Below are positions 53,857 to 64,000 of a stretch of DNA of 64,000 nucleotides, piece by piece. This DNA is from Prorocentrum cordatum (Eukaryota; Sar; Dinophyceae; Prorocentrales; Prorocentraceae). The position numbers and the translations under genes are program-made. Each line of letters starts with the position of its first letter. Position 1 is the first letter of the stretch. Below the pieces are notes generated by a model. The model was not told the DNA's origin. It saw only the letters and a program-made list of their open reading frames with translations, and made no database searches. The stretch lies in the NCBI GenBank assembly GCA_963575745.1, contig CAUYUJ010014631.1, forward strand, positions 1 through 64,000, given 5' to 3'.

Positions 53857-54847
53857 ATGGCGCGCCGAGTCCTCGAATGCAGCAGGCCAGCTCGGAACCT
53901 TTCCCCATCCCAGGAGGAGATGATTCTAAGTGGCGACAACGGCGATTGGGATTCGGATTGCGTGGTGCACCACTGCTCGGGCGACGGATGCCCGCTGGGC
54001 TGCAGGGGCGAGGCGCGCAGCAAGGGCCTCGTGGTCGACCTCATTGCGCTGTCCTTGTGCAGCCAGCTGGTCGTTGCGCTGGAATATAGGTGGAAGGGGT
54101 TCGACGCTGCCAGCGCGCGGGCGTTCGGGGGCAGGCGCCAGCACCGACTGTCGGACAGGGCCTTGGAGAAGATGTCCCCGCCGGCGAGGGTCAGGCAGGC
54201 CGAGCTGGCGATGCGGGGCGCCCAGATGCTTGGCAGGGGCGTGGACTGGTCTGGGAAGAACAACGCGAAGGGCGGCAGCGTCGCCCAGGCCTTCGCGAGG
54301 GGCGACCCTCGCGCGAGCAATCTAGAGCTCGCCATCGTCTTGGGCGAGCCCGCCCAGAGCTTCCTCAACATGTCGCTCGCTGCAGAGAAGGCTGCTCCGG
54401 CACGTGCGCAGGCGGCCCTGCGCGTTCCAGCGGGGGCCGGCAAACCGCCGCCCGATTTCTCCGAGGTCGAGGCGAAGGCCGTCGACGCGAATTGGGCCAT
54501 CGCCAGCGAATCCGAGGGCAGCGCGGTCATCTGCAAGCTCGCGGCCTTGATGCGTTCTTATTCTGCTGGGAAGTGGAAGGACCGATGGCGAAGTGGAACG
54601 GGGTTGGCCGCGGGGGGCGGTGGTGGGGGCGGTTGGGGGCGGGCCTGCCTGCCGCCCCTGCCCGCCCCCCCCCCCCCCCCGCCGTCCTTCGCCACCCCTT
54701 TCGCCCGCCGAGGAGTTGAAGTTGCTGCGCGAGAAGAAGCACAAGGCGAGCCTGCGCATCATGAAGGGCATGGCCGAGGCGTGGCAGCGCTTGGTCTTCG
54801 TGCATCGGCAGCCGAAGTTCGAAATCTTCGCGCTCGCAGCGGCTTGA
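53857..54847 (+). CDS. Cys/His-rich protein gene with probable intron
   Basis: ATG at 53857; a CCATCCCAG at 53903-53911 could instead be a splice acceptor opening an exon. The first part has DCVVHHCSGDGCPLGC, a compact Cys/His cluster, then LALCSQLVVALEYRWKG-type hydrophobic sequence and a helical LSDRALEKM region. At about 54570-54710 a poly-Gly/poly-Pro low-complexity stretch (G-rich then C run) interrupts it. After it the reading frame shifts by one: EELKLLREKKHKASLRIMKGMAEAW to a stop at 54847. The best explanation is an intron ending in CCGCCGAG before GAG. Proteins with a similar Cys/His cluster are, as far as I recall, frequent in dinoflagellate genomes; function unknown. Confidence 0.5.
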
Positions 54848-55171
54848 AAGCATAGCCAGGACGCCGTTCGCAGAGTACTTGGCCCACTCGCAGCACGGAG
54901 GGAGCGCTGCGCCGACTGCGTCGATCAGTTCACGTGCGTCTGGCTAAATCGCCTGCAGGACCCATGTCGTTCACGCAGAGCACGCAGATCGTTGAGGTCG
55001 ATGTTGAGCTGCCTGCCAGTGAATTCGACCCGACGTGAGAGGAAGCATTTGATTTGTCAGGAGTTGAAGAGAGTTCGATCCCGAGGTAGGGCCCCGACAG
55101 CCACCTCGACGGCACGGCGTATCTATATCGCACCAGCTTCCCAATCGCATTCGAGCGAATTGAAAGATGTG

Positions 55172-56702
55172 ATGGCAGATGTGTTACCTGATCGTGCCAT
55201 GCGGAAGTCATTTTCACAATGTCTGTCAGCTTTCGACGTGGGCGGTGGGAAGAGACGCAGGTGCGATGCGCGCACGGGGGGAGTGAGGTTGCATGCAGGA
55301 GCTCTGACGGCTTCTCCAAGACAATATCGCGCGCGGCCTTACGATATGTTTGTATATCAGAATTTCGAAGGTGGAGCTGCTGGAACGATGGCGCGATGCA
55401 ACCAGACAAGGAAGATATGGAAAGACTTGCCAGCTGAATCCAAGGACGCGTGCGTGGCGCGAGCTGCTGCTGAGAATCGGGTAGTGGAAGAAGTTCGGGG
55501 CATGGACTTTCACCAGTTCAGCAGGTCAAATCTGGCTCAGTCACTGCGCAGGGGATTGAAGCTAAGCCTCAGGATGTCCAGCGTCATCGCGACCCTGCGG
55601 AAGTTGAGCGACCACCCTGCGTGGGAGACAGGCGCCAGCGTGGATTGTTTTGAAGGGGGCCTCCACGTTGACAAGGTTCTGAACCATACACGGGCGCGGG
55701 CGCGTCAATTGGTGGAGACATGCATGGGGTGCGACCCTACTCCTGTGCCGAATCCACTTGGGGACCTGAAGCCTTTTCTCAGCGTGCTCTCTACGACATG
55801 GGGGGCCCTGCAGCAGGGGCCACTATCAGGAGGGGCGCTCGACCGCGACGAAGAACTTGCATCGCTGGCGTTTGACCCACATCGGCGACTTCAGGCGGAG
55901 AGCGAGCTCGTTCCCCATCTTGCTAGGGTTCAGCGCAGCTGCCCCAGGCTCGCAGCCCGCCAAAATCCAAGTATTCCTCGCGATGACCGTCGGTGCTGGC
56001 GAGTTGGCCGCGACTGTCCGCATGCCCCCCATCGTGTACCACAATGTGCAGAATGCTCAGCTTGGCGCGGGGGATGATGTCGTGTCCAGCTCGCATTTGG
56101 ATTTCGAGAGACTCTTCATCGCTGCTGGAGTGGATGTCCCAGATCACATAGATATGGCTTGGATCGGTTATCAGAGGGACGCGGACGTGGACCACTTCCA
56201 GATCATTCTTGATAGGTCCAGCGAGGTTCGCGCAGAGCTGAGTTGCGAGCGCGAGGGCGCCGCGGTCAAGGTCGCGCACGGCGCAGCCAAGCTCGAGGCC
56301 GCGGCCAAAGCCAAACAGAAGTACAAGAACGTCTTCGGCGTCAGCATTGGCACGTTGCCCGACGCGGGCCCTGCTGGGGACGCTGAGCAGCCTGGCGCAT
56401 CCGACTTGGGCCACGTCAGCGACGACGACGCCAACTACGAGAAGGCCGTGGTCGAGCGGGAGTGCGACGAGGCCACGGAGTCTGGAGTCGACGGGGAGTC
56501 CGACGCGGCGGTCACCGACGCCAGCGTCTCGGAGGATCCTCCGCCTCCGCCTCCGCCGCCGCCTCCACCGCAGGACATGTGGGGCAAATGGGAGCGGAGC
56601 AATGGCGGGGGTGGGGCGCCATGGGCGTCCCTCTCGCGTCCTTCTGAGGCGCGTTCGCCTTCGCTGCGCCGTCTTCCTTCGGCTTCTTCGATGGCCCCAT
56701 GA
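55172..56702 (+). pseudogene. HMG-box-like protein gene, one frameshift
   Basis: Frame 1 starts at the ATG at 55172 and runs to about 55870. RPYDMFVYQNF...RKIWKDLPAESKDACVARAAAEN (parts quoted) resembles an HMG box: Pro-Tyr/Phe, Trp and Lys-Asp-Leu at the right spacing. Frame 2 (+1) takes over at about 55860-55880 and continues to 56702: SSFPILLGFSAAAP, then HVVF-type ordered sequence DHFQIILDRSSEVRAELS, Ala/Lys helices, acidic DDDANYEKAVVERE and a poly-Pro tail. No intron is visible at the join, so a one-base insertion or an assembly error is likely. An HMG box would suggest DNA binding, but the match is weak. Confidence 0.45.
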
Positions 56703-57340
56703 GGGCCCCGCCCTTTCCCCACGGGGGCTCCGGGCTCCAGAGCTCCACGATTGCCCCGCGAGCGCCCCTAGACGCCCTCCGAGGGCTCCAGGGCCCAAGA
56801 GAGCCCCATCGCCAACGTTGCCATCATCGCCACTTTACGCCATAGCGCCCGCTATCGTCACCAGCATCATCAGCACCATCATTATCAGCATCATCGTCAC
56901 CATCAGCATCATCGTCGTCATCATCACTCCCCAGACATCAGCTGCATCATCATCGTCACCACCGTCATCATCAGCGTCATCAGCACCACAGGCAGCGCAA
57001 TCGTCGGCATCACTTTCACCATCGCCTTCATCACCCCCCATCCTCCTACGCTTCCTCGTCCGCCCATTACTCCTCTCACCTTTTACTCGTTCATTCCTCC
57101 ATCGCATCCCTAGCCCTCTCTTCCCCATCCTCAAGCACGAGGGGCCCGAGCCCCGTAGTACCATCTTTTGGCTCTATTGGGCTCGCTGCTCCCGCCCAGT
57201 GCCTTCCCGTGGCGCTTGAGGGGCACGCCTCACGACTGGAGTTCTGCGGTTTTCGTTGGCTTCTATCTGGTAGGCGCTGGCAAGATCTGGGCAAATTCGT
57301 TAGTTTTCGTGGGCGACCTGTTCTTCCAGCTCGGGGCCTC
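56703..57340. repeat. G/C-rich repeats and CAT microsatellite
   Basis: 56703-56820 has GGGCTCC/GCCCC-type repeats. 56840-57000 is (CAT)n/(ATC)n. Frames through it (Ser- and Ile-rich) are artefacts. Confidence 0.8.
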
Positions 57341-57720
57341 CGGCAAGGGGGGGATGAGCCCGGAGTGGCTAGCATTCCCCGCCGTGCGGGACGAGCCCTG
57401 GAGCGGCTAGCATTCCCCGCCGTGGTACGCAGTGGCGGCCGATGTCAGTTAGTAGATCGTTGAGTTTTGGCGGTGGTCTCGGCTTTTATGCTTCACCGTC
57501 TATTTCTCACGCGTCTACTGCATGGGCTCAGCCAGCTGCTATTGAGTGCCGTGGTGTCCATCGTCTGGGTTGCCTGCAGTTGGTGGTTTCCTCGTGCATC
57601 TCACGCTCGCCATGGTTTTGGTGCTCAGTCTCTGTTTGCGGGGCGAGCCCTGGTGAGGCTAGCATTCCCCGCCGTGGTAGCAGTGGCGGTCTATGTCGCC
57701 AGCTAATTCTAGGAGTTTTG
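57341..57720. repeat. ~255-bp direct repeat, CTAGCATTCCCCGCCGTG
   Basis: The block CTAGCATTCCCCGCCGTG occurs at about 57369, 57408 and 57659. The last two are followed by matching GCAGTGGCGG, GATGTC or TATGTC, and GAGTTTTGGC sequence, so at least 120 bases are duplicated with a ~251-255-bp offset. Confidence 0.75.
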
Positions 57721-60335
57721 GCAGTGGCGTCTATTCCTTTGCTTCACTTTCATTTCTCAGGCATATGCTGGGCGGGCCCTGCTGCTATTTAATTCAATTT
57801 CCTCGTTTCTATGTTGGTTGTTTGCTTTTCACTCGCTTGAGTCTCGCCGTAATGCCAATGCGCTAGCTTCGGTGATTGCCACAGCAGTACGGTTTGTATG
57901 GGTGTCATTTGTTTTGTCGCATGCGACGGGCGAGTGGCCATTCCGCTGGGCTGATATTCGTGGGGCGCGGCGGGCGTGCGGTGCTGGGCGTGTTTGGCTT
58001 AATAATACCGTACTGTGTTGGGTACATACGGCGGCCAACCTCTACAGACGGCGTCAATTTCGTCTCCTCGGGTGTCTTCTTGGCGGGCAGGCGCGAGGGC
58101 CTCAAGGTGTTCGTGTGAGTCGGGCAGGTAACCTTCTCTCTATTTTGATTTGTATGACTACGTCATTGATCCCATTGCCATTCCCATTCCCATTCCCTCT
58201 CTTCCCCATCACCGTTATCCCATGTCCCCCTCATCATCATCATCATCATCATCATCATCGTCATAAGCACTATCATCATCATAACCGCCATCTCCATCAT
58301 CGTGGTTCCTCCTCATTATTATGTTGTGCCCGCGTGCCCCCGTCTCGTTCTCATCATCGCCATCGCCCGAATCGTCGCCCTCATCCTCATCTCCTTCAGC
58401 GTCGTCACCGCCGTCACCGGCCATCGGCCCTCTTGCATTACTCTCGTGCGTTCTGAGAACCCGTGCTTGTTCTTGGGGGTCTCATTGGGGCTTGGGACCT
58501 TGGAGGTTTCCGCATGCGCGCCGCGGGCGCCGGCCGATTGTTTCATGCGCCCGTTTTCTCTGGCTTATCGCGCATGAAGCGCGTGGGCTGCGAGTCGTCG
58601 AACGCACTCAGCATGCAAGGCGTCGGGCTCGCATGGGGCGCCGCGCGCATCCGAGGCCTTGTCGCGGCCCTCTAAGATTAAGCCTGGTGCGGCTGGGCCC
58701 CCCATGGGCCTTGGAGCCCCTGTTGAGCCCAGTTCGGTTCTCCTGGCGCAATGTTGGGGCTCTCTCGGGGAGTCGATGGGGCCTTGGCGGGGGCCGTTTG
58801 GCGGAGTCAGCGCGCCCCCCTGGGCCTTGGGCCACCCTGGGCTCCATGGCCGATGGCGAGGAGGGGCGGTGCGAAATTAAAGCCACCCCTTCAGAGGCCG
58901 AAGAAGCGCCCCCTGGGGCTCTCTCGGCACGCTCTCGGCGCGCTTCTGCCCCCCCCCCCCTCCCGCTCGAAGCGCCAGCAACGGCGCCGAGCAATCATGC
59001 CAGGGGCCTCTTGTGCATGTGCAAGGGTTGCTCGGAATTCTGGGCGCTTCGCGCACCCCCCCCCCCCCCCCCGGGCCCTTCGAGCGACGACGCCGGGGCG
59101 AGTTGAGGTCCTGAGGGGGGATAGGGGGAGAGACGGGGGCAATGGGTTTCGCTTGAAGGAGGGCCAGGGGGGGCGGGATCAAAGAGAGGGGCGAAGACTG
59201 CGCGGATAGTGATGATGCTGATCACGGTGATAGCGGAGATGATTATGGCGATGGCCGACATGGCCGTGGTTGCGCGCGACGGCCCGCGAGCAGAGGATCA
59301 TGCATTTGTTTTGTTGAGCCAATTTCGGGTTGATGATCCTCCGTTCCTGCCTCCCTCCGCGCCGCGCCGTGCTCTCTCGATTGTCCAGGGGCCCAGGGGC
59401 AGGCGGCGGGCGTTTTCCTGGGTTCCCGAGCGGAGCCAAGCCCTCGCTACGCATGCCCCTGGCCGCCAGGGCCTCTCTTGCAGCCCCCCCCCCGCTAGTG
59501 CGCGGCGTCCTCGTGGCCTTGTCCCGCCGTCATGGCGTCGCCTCAGCAGTTGTCTGGGTGCTCTCTTGGACCCCCAGGTCTTCGCTGCACTAACCAGACA
59601 AACAAATCTTACTGGGGGCCCCTTTGGGGCCTCTAACCCCTGCGCACTCGAGAGCGACCGCAGACCCTTCGACAACGACGGCGACAACCGATTGCTCTTT
59701 TTTGCAATTCCAGGCGATTCCGCGCGCCTCTCGAGTCTTCCCCAGTCCACTCTTTCCAGTCACGGTCCACCCTTGCCCATCCCAGGCAGTTTGGGACAAA
59801 AGGGATGTTGCCATTATTTGGGCTGCAAGTTGTATGGGGTGGACTAGGGTAGATTGAAGTGGTGATTTCAAGGCTGATGGCATCGTAGCGACACGCCCCT
59901 CGATGAAAACACGTTTCGTCGTGTCCTCTGGGGAGGGCGCTGCCTCTCGGCGTTGCCGTCGCAGGTTCTCGGCATTGAAAGGCGTCGTTGACGTCGGCCG
60001 ACGTTTGGTCGACCTCGGCGTTCCACAACTAGTGTCCGGACCCCGCTTGCCCGCAAATCGTTGGCTGGTTTCGATGTTGCAAAGGTCACAGAGGGTTGTC
60101 GAGCTGCCCCGCTTCTTGGAACAAGTTCGGCGCCCAGGAGATCCAGGTAGCTGACATGTTCCACAAGTGCGAACGCGGCTTCGGATTCTCGCCGGGAATC
60201 CGACGCCGCGATCGCACTTGCATGGGTCACAGAAAAGGAGCTTGGAGACCCGCGGTTCCTGGGCTATCTCCTTTTCTCTTTTGGCCCCGACCCGCGCCGC
60301 CGACGCCCCTCCCCTCCCCCCTCACCCCGCAGCCC
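57721..60335. other. No assigned gene; CAT tract and G/C low complexity
   Basis: 58222-58290 is (CAT)n with ATA interruptions. 58420-58960 and 59380-59640 hold GGGGCCTCTTGGG-like degenerate repeats. C runs occur at 58950 and 59055. Open frames at 58321-59106 and 59209-59847 are Pro/Arg/Ser-rich and unassigned. Confidence 0.45.
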
Positions 60336-60339
60336 ACAG

Positions 60340-60891
60340 GGCGGGCACTTCGACCCCCGCCTGCGGAGATGCGAGAAGGCGCCGCCCAAGGCCAGGGCCA
60401 AGTGCTGGGTGTGCAATGAGCTCATTCGCCCAGGCAGTTACAGGCTCACGCATCGGTTTCGGAGGTCGAACTCTTTGAGGCACGAGTCGTATATGCACGG
60501 GCTCGCTGGTTGCATCAGTCGTTTGCCAGCGCCCACCAGGCTGGTCGACTTGGAATTCCTAAGGGATGAGCGAGTGAAGCCAGGTGTCGATGAGGAATTT
60601 GTTTTTTTCCTCAGGGCCATGGAGTCCGCTCTGACGGCTCTGGATCCTGCATCTGGGTCTGGGTTGCCTAGAACCTGGGCGTCTGGGGCGCCGGAGGGCT
60701 CGGCGAGACTGGCCCTCGGGCTTCGTGCGCATCTTTGCCGCGGCGCCAGGCCCACCGAAAACGCGCGGAGCAAAACTGCACCAGCCATGGAAAACAGTTT
60801 TGTTCCATGGAACAAAATGTTGCGCCATGGAACACCATTTTGTTCCACGGGACGAATATTTGTTCCATGGCACAAAGTGCTGCCGACGTAA
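60340..60891 (+). CDS. Possible zinc-binding exon, CWVCNELI motif
   Basis: An open frame follows a C/T-rich run and CAG (possible acceptor at 60331-60339). It reads GHFDPRLRRCEK, then KCWVCNELIRPGSYRLTHRFRR, SLRHESYMHGLAGC, LPAPTRLVDLEFLRDE and a helical FVFFLRAMESAL. The codon pattern and the CxxC...H...C spacing look like a small zinc-binding domain, loosely like a PARP-type finger, but the fit is not exact. The real exon probably ends near 60680, since later codons run into the palindromic repeats to a stop at 60891. The 5' exons were not found. Confidence 0.45.
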   Translation, partial: GGHFDPRLRRCEKAPPKARAKCWVCNELIRPGSYRLTHRFRRSNSLRHESYMHGLAGCISRLPAPTRLVDLEFLRDERVKPGVDEEFVFFLRAMESALTALDPASGSGLPRTWASGAPEGSARLALGLRAHLCRGARPTENARSKTAPAMENSFVPWNKMLRHGTPFCSTGRIFVPWHKVLPT

Positions 60892-60985
60892 AATTACAAT
60901 GACATCCACGCTCGGTGGTTTCGAAGTGCGGATTTTGTTCCACGGTCAGGCGGTTTTGTTCCGCGGCGCGGAGATTTTGTTCCAC
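60797..60985. repeat. TTTTGTTCCATGG palindromic repeat cluster
   Basis: 60798-60817 is a perfect 20-bp palindrome, TTTTGTTCCATGGAACAAAA. Related half-sites ATTTTGTTCCACGG or TTTGTTCCATGG recur at about 60838, 60857, 60932, 60952 and 60977. Confidence 0.85.
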
Positions 60986-61441
60986 CGCTTTCGCATGCGC
61001 CCCCCGCCCCTGGTGAGCCCGCTGCCAGGCTGACTCGACTCGGCGAGTTTCGGGCGCCATGACTTTTTCGAGCGGGGGGGCCCAGTCTCGGCGGGGTTTC
61101 ACCATGCCAGCACGTTCCATTGAATGCGTCGTCTTCTCAGACCCGAGCTGGGAGCAATATGGGCCCGAGCAGCGATTGAGATATTATGCGTGGTCAAACA
61201 TCACCATTTGATGTATCAGCATGCGCGCGAATACGTAGCATGCCAGCGTTGTCGCGTAGTAACCAGTCGCTCTAGCTCGCCGCGCTTACAGCAAGCATAG
61301 TAAGAGCAACATATGTAGAGGGTCACCATCACATGGGGCAGGTCGTTTTCAGGAACGTGTCTGGAGTTTAGGTCGGCAGGTGGTCGGGCACCCGCGTGCG
61401 ATGCTCGCCTCCGTCGAACCGTTACAGGCCCAAGTCCAACA
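60986..61441. other. No recognised feature
   Basis: Mixed-composition sequence without clear gene or repeat. Confidence 0.5.
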
Positions 61442-61597
61442 GAGCTGAGCTGCTCTGGGAACAAAATTATATGCCAATGCTCGGCGTAAGAATCTGCTTT
61501 CTCAAAATGAATTGACGAATATCTTTCAAACCTGCTAGGAAAACGGACCCAAAGTTATCACATTGTCTCTTCTCGTCGGGTCGACCAACTAGCTCCA
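61442..61597. repeat. ~155-bp direct repeat, copy 1
   Basis: Starts GAGCTGAGCTGCTCTGGGAAC and ends GTCGGGTCGACCAACTAG, matching 61803-61953 except for scattered substitutions and small indels. Confidence 0.9.
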
Positions 61598-61802
61598 CCC
61601 CGCGCCAGAACTGGCGCCGGCGGTGAACCGTCAACCTGGTCACCGCCGGGAACCTCGTAGAGCTCTTTGCACGCGTAAGAGTGCTTAGATTTAAAGCAGA
61701 CAGCTAATTCTAGCACTTCGAGAAAAAAGTCGAATTTTCATTTTTGGTTGTCAACTTCATGTTGGTTGCTCCTAATTTTTCGATGGTAAAACTGGCTCTA
61801 GA

Positions 61803-61953
61803 GAGCTGAGCTGCTCTGGGAACAAAATTTATATGCCAATGCTCGGCGCAAAAATCTGCTTTCTCAAAATGAATTGTCGAATATCTTTCAAATCTTAGGA
61901 CAACCAACCCAACGTTATCACATTGTCTCTTCTTGTCGGGTCGACCAACTAGT
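61803..61953. repeat. ~150-bp direct repeat, copy 2
   Basis: Second copy, about 360 bases downstream of the first. The 61598-61802 sequence between them is A/T-richer and not repeated. Confidence 0.9.
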
Positions 61954-61997
61954 TCAGGCAAACGTCGAGCCCGTTCCAGCTGACATCCGCTGCCCCA

Positions 61998-62251
61998 TGG
62001 CGCCCGAGGCCCGCTCGCCCTCGCACGCAACTCTCGAGCAACGGGTCCAGAAGCTAGCGCGTGCCAACATGATCCTCAAAGCGGTGAGTGCGGGGCGCGC
62101 CAAGCGCGCGAAGCTTCCCAGGACAAAGTTGAAGGAGTTTTCCAGGGTGATTGAGTCAGCCCACCGCGGGGATGACCTTCGCCAGATCGCTGTCGCCCAG
62201 GTCGCACAAGACCTTGGCGCCCAGCAGTCAGGGTCGGACTCATTGAGATGA
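61998..62251 (+). CDS. Small helical ORF, low confidence
   Basis: From the ATG at 61998, 84 codons. The product is Ala/Arg/Lys/Gln-rich and helical (LEQRVQKLARANMILKAV, FSRVIESAHRGDDLRQIAV), with no recognised domain. The style is more like coding than the surrounding frames. It begins soon after the second direct repeat. It could be an exon end of a larger gene. Confidence 0.3.
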
Positions 62252-62937
62252 GGTATCACGCGCGCCTCGCTCCTTTTTGATGGCATGGCTGGCCGTGCCC
62301 ATGCCCGCGTCTCAGGCCGTTCCCGGACTAGCCAGGAAGCCAGGAGGCCTTTTTTCCAGCGTTCCCTTCCCTTCGTTCTTCATTCCCACCCTACCCCGCC
62401 TCGCCCCGCCCTTTGACTTCTTCATCCTTGGCAGTTGCTGGTGTTTTGCTGCTGGCCAGAGCATGGGGCGCATGCGCAATGCGCGCGGACTCGCCTCAGC
62501 AGCTTTGATGGGCAAGAAATCGATGATGTGGTCCCCCCTTTTTGCCCCTTGGCGTCATCATGGCTAGATTAAAATTCCAGCTCGGGTTCGAGTAGCCGCG
62601 TTCGCACAGGGCCTCCCCGGGCCCCAGGCCCTGAGCTGGCTGCCAGGCCCCAACGGGGCCGCTCCGCGCAACGAAGTTAAGGAACGATGGCACCAACAGT
62701 AACGAACAACTTGGGACGATTAAGTGTCCTACAGGCTCTCATAGGCCAATGGGGTATCTAAGTTGGGCGTTGGGAGAATCATGTAACCATGTAGTTTTTC
62801 TTTATGGCCCCTGGCGACCTGCGGCACCGTTTCATTGTTCCTGTTGGTTTCGGGAGATCCGTGGATTCGGACTGCACGCGGCCATTTGGACCAGGCAGGG
62901 CGCATAGATCTGTGAGTCTCCATTGTGAGTTCACCGC
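62252..62937. other. No recognised feature
   Basis: GC-rich, non-coding in appearance. The upstream region of the next gene shows no leader relict. Confidence 0.5.
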
Positions 62938-64000
62938 ATGGCGCCGAAGAGGGCTGGCCCCCGGGCCGAGCGCAGGGGCAGGCGCGGCAGGCCAGCCACC
63001 TGTCAGCCATCGACCGACCCGATCTGCGAGTGGATCGAGTTCGACCCATGCGTTTGCCAGTCCTGCGAGCAGTCCACCCATGAGGTCGACAGGGGCTCTC
63101 CGCTCGACAAGCCCTACTTCCTCGTGTGGAACAGGACGAAGCCCGCCGACCCCAAGAAGCCTCATGGACCGAGGATGCCGTACGGGAACGAGTGCTACAA
63201 GTGCTACGGCTCCCGCCGCAAATACTGGTGCTGCAGCAGGGGGAAGCTTCATGAGATGCGCAGGGCGAAGGAGGTGGACGACGATTTCGTGCAGAAGCGG
63301 CGCGGCGTAGCCCAGGAGGAAGCGGGGAAAAAACCTCAAGACGAAGCAGACGACCACAGTGCAGAAGGTGAGGGAGACATTCGACGAGGACTTCGTCGAA
63401 GGGACGTTCACTCCCCTCGAGAGGTTTGCCAGGTGGCGCAACGTCCAGGGCTGGGGCTCGACCGAGGAGCTCGGGGCAATGCTCAGGGGGAAGTGCCCTC
63501 ACATGGAGATTGTTACTGGTAAAGATGGCGTCGCCCTGGGCGTCGAGACGATAGGCCGGGGCGAGGGCGAGCACGTGCTCCGACGGGGTGGGGCTCACAA
63601 GGCGACGATCAACAGAGCTGACGAGTACGACGCAGACAAGGGGGACATGGCCAAGGGGCACTTCGTCAATCGGGGGGACAAGCTCATGGCGCAGGCGGTT
63701 TTCTCTGGCGCCCGCGCGCACCATGGCCGCGCGGACCTGGACGATGGCAGGTCGTCGTGCCCCGACGGGGAGGAGGGCGAATCTCGCCGTGCGCCTGGCG
63801 GCCAGTTCCCAGGAGCCTCAGGGGTTGCGCCAATCGCAGCGCCAGGTCTTGGCGCGATGAGCTTGAGGGGGGGGCCGCCGTCTATTGGCTCGGTGCAGAA
63901 GGGTCTTCGTCGGCGCGGTTCTCGCGACGACGGGCCCGACCAAGGAGCCATCATCCCCGTGTTGTCGCCGGGGGGCTCTTCGCAGCAAGACCGCGCTGCC
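62938..64000 (+). CDS. Cys-rich zinc-binding protein gene, frameshifted, runs off right edge
   Basis: True ATG at 62938. Residues 38-43 (CVCQSC) and 86-89 (CYKC in NECYKCYG) form two Cys pairs with a Trp-containing stretch between them (YFLVWNRTKP), which looks like a small zinc ribbon. After EEAGK, at the A6 run 63328-63333, the sensible frame moves by +1: TTTVQKVRETFDEDFVEGTFT, LERFARWRNVQGWGS and onward stay open in that frame to the window end. The one-base insertion in a homopolymer may be an assembly error; then the gene would be intact. The C part is Gly/Ser/Pro-rich. The family is one I believe recurs in dinoflagellate genomes but cannot name. Function unknown. Confidence 0.6.

Overview
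The window looks like nuclear DNA of a dinoflagellate. The best direct evidence is a near-complete relict of the dinoflagellate trans-spliced leader (DinoSL) at 18545-18568, in front of a small open frame. This fits the rest of the window: GC-rich unique DNA, many decayed retroelements, very long microsatellites and few candidate host genes. I cannot name the species. Some frameshifts fall at or near homopolymers, so a few could be assembly errors and not real decay.

Layout. 1-13.6 kb: one plus-strand non-LTR retrotransposon-like element, cut by the left window edge. It has a string of large ORFs, then an APE-type endonuclease, a reverse transcriptase, a CCHC finger and an RNase H. Eleven short, covarying hairpins (plus one variant) are scattered through it. 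13.8-16.2 kb: CT, C and TA microsatellites, a four-unit ~130-bp repeat family and a ~575-bp foldback element. 16.2-19.4 kb: a frameshifted gene with a Ulp1-like cysteine protease domain, then a ~32-bp satellite interrupted by the DinoSL-tagged retrocopy. 19.5-21.1 kb: modular dispersed repeats. 21.6-23.5 kb: a Ty3/gypsy-type integrase remnant. 24.1-28.0 kb: about 2.5 kb of TAC-type and about 0.85 kb of GTG-type trinucleotide repeats.

28.05-38.0 kb: a minus-strand Ty1/copia element with both LTRs, an initiator-Met-type primer-binding site and the order gag, protease, integrase, RT, RNase H. It is full of frameshifts and carries a 401-bp insertion flanked by a 62-bp target duplication. 38.2-41.0 kb: more modular and tandem repeats. 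41.07-46.68 kb: a second, shorter minus-strand copia element of another family, with 255-258-bp LTRs. It is also inactive.

46.7-64.0 kb: mostly unrecognised sequence with local repeats. It holds several candidate host gene pieces: a Cys/His-rich protein with a probable intron (53.9-54.8 kb), an HMG-box-like protein in two frames (55.2-56.7 kb), a possible zinc-binding exon (60.3-60.9 kb) and a Cys-rich zinc-binding gene that runs off the right edge (62.9-64.0 kb). No operon logic, CRISPR, rRNA or tRNA gene was seen. Retrotransposition is the main process recorded here.
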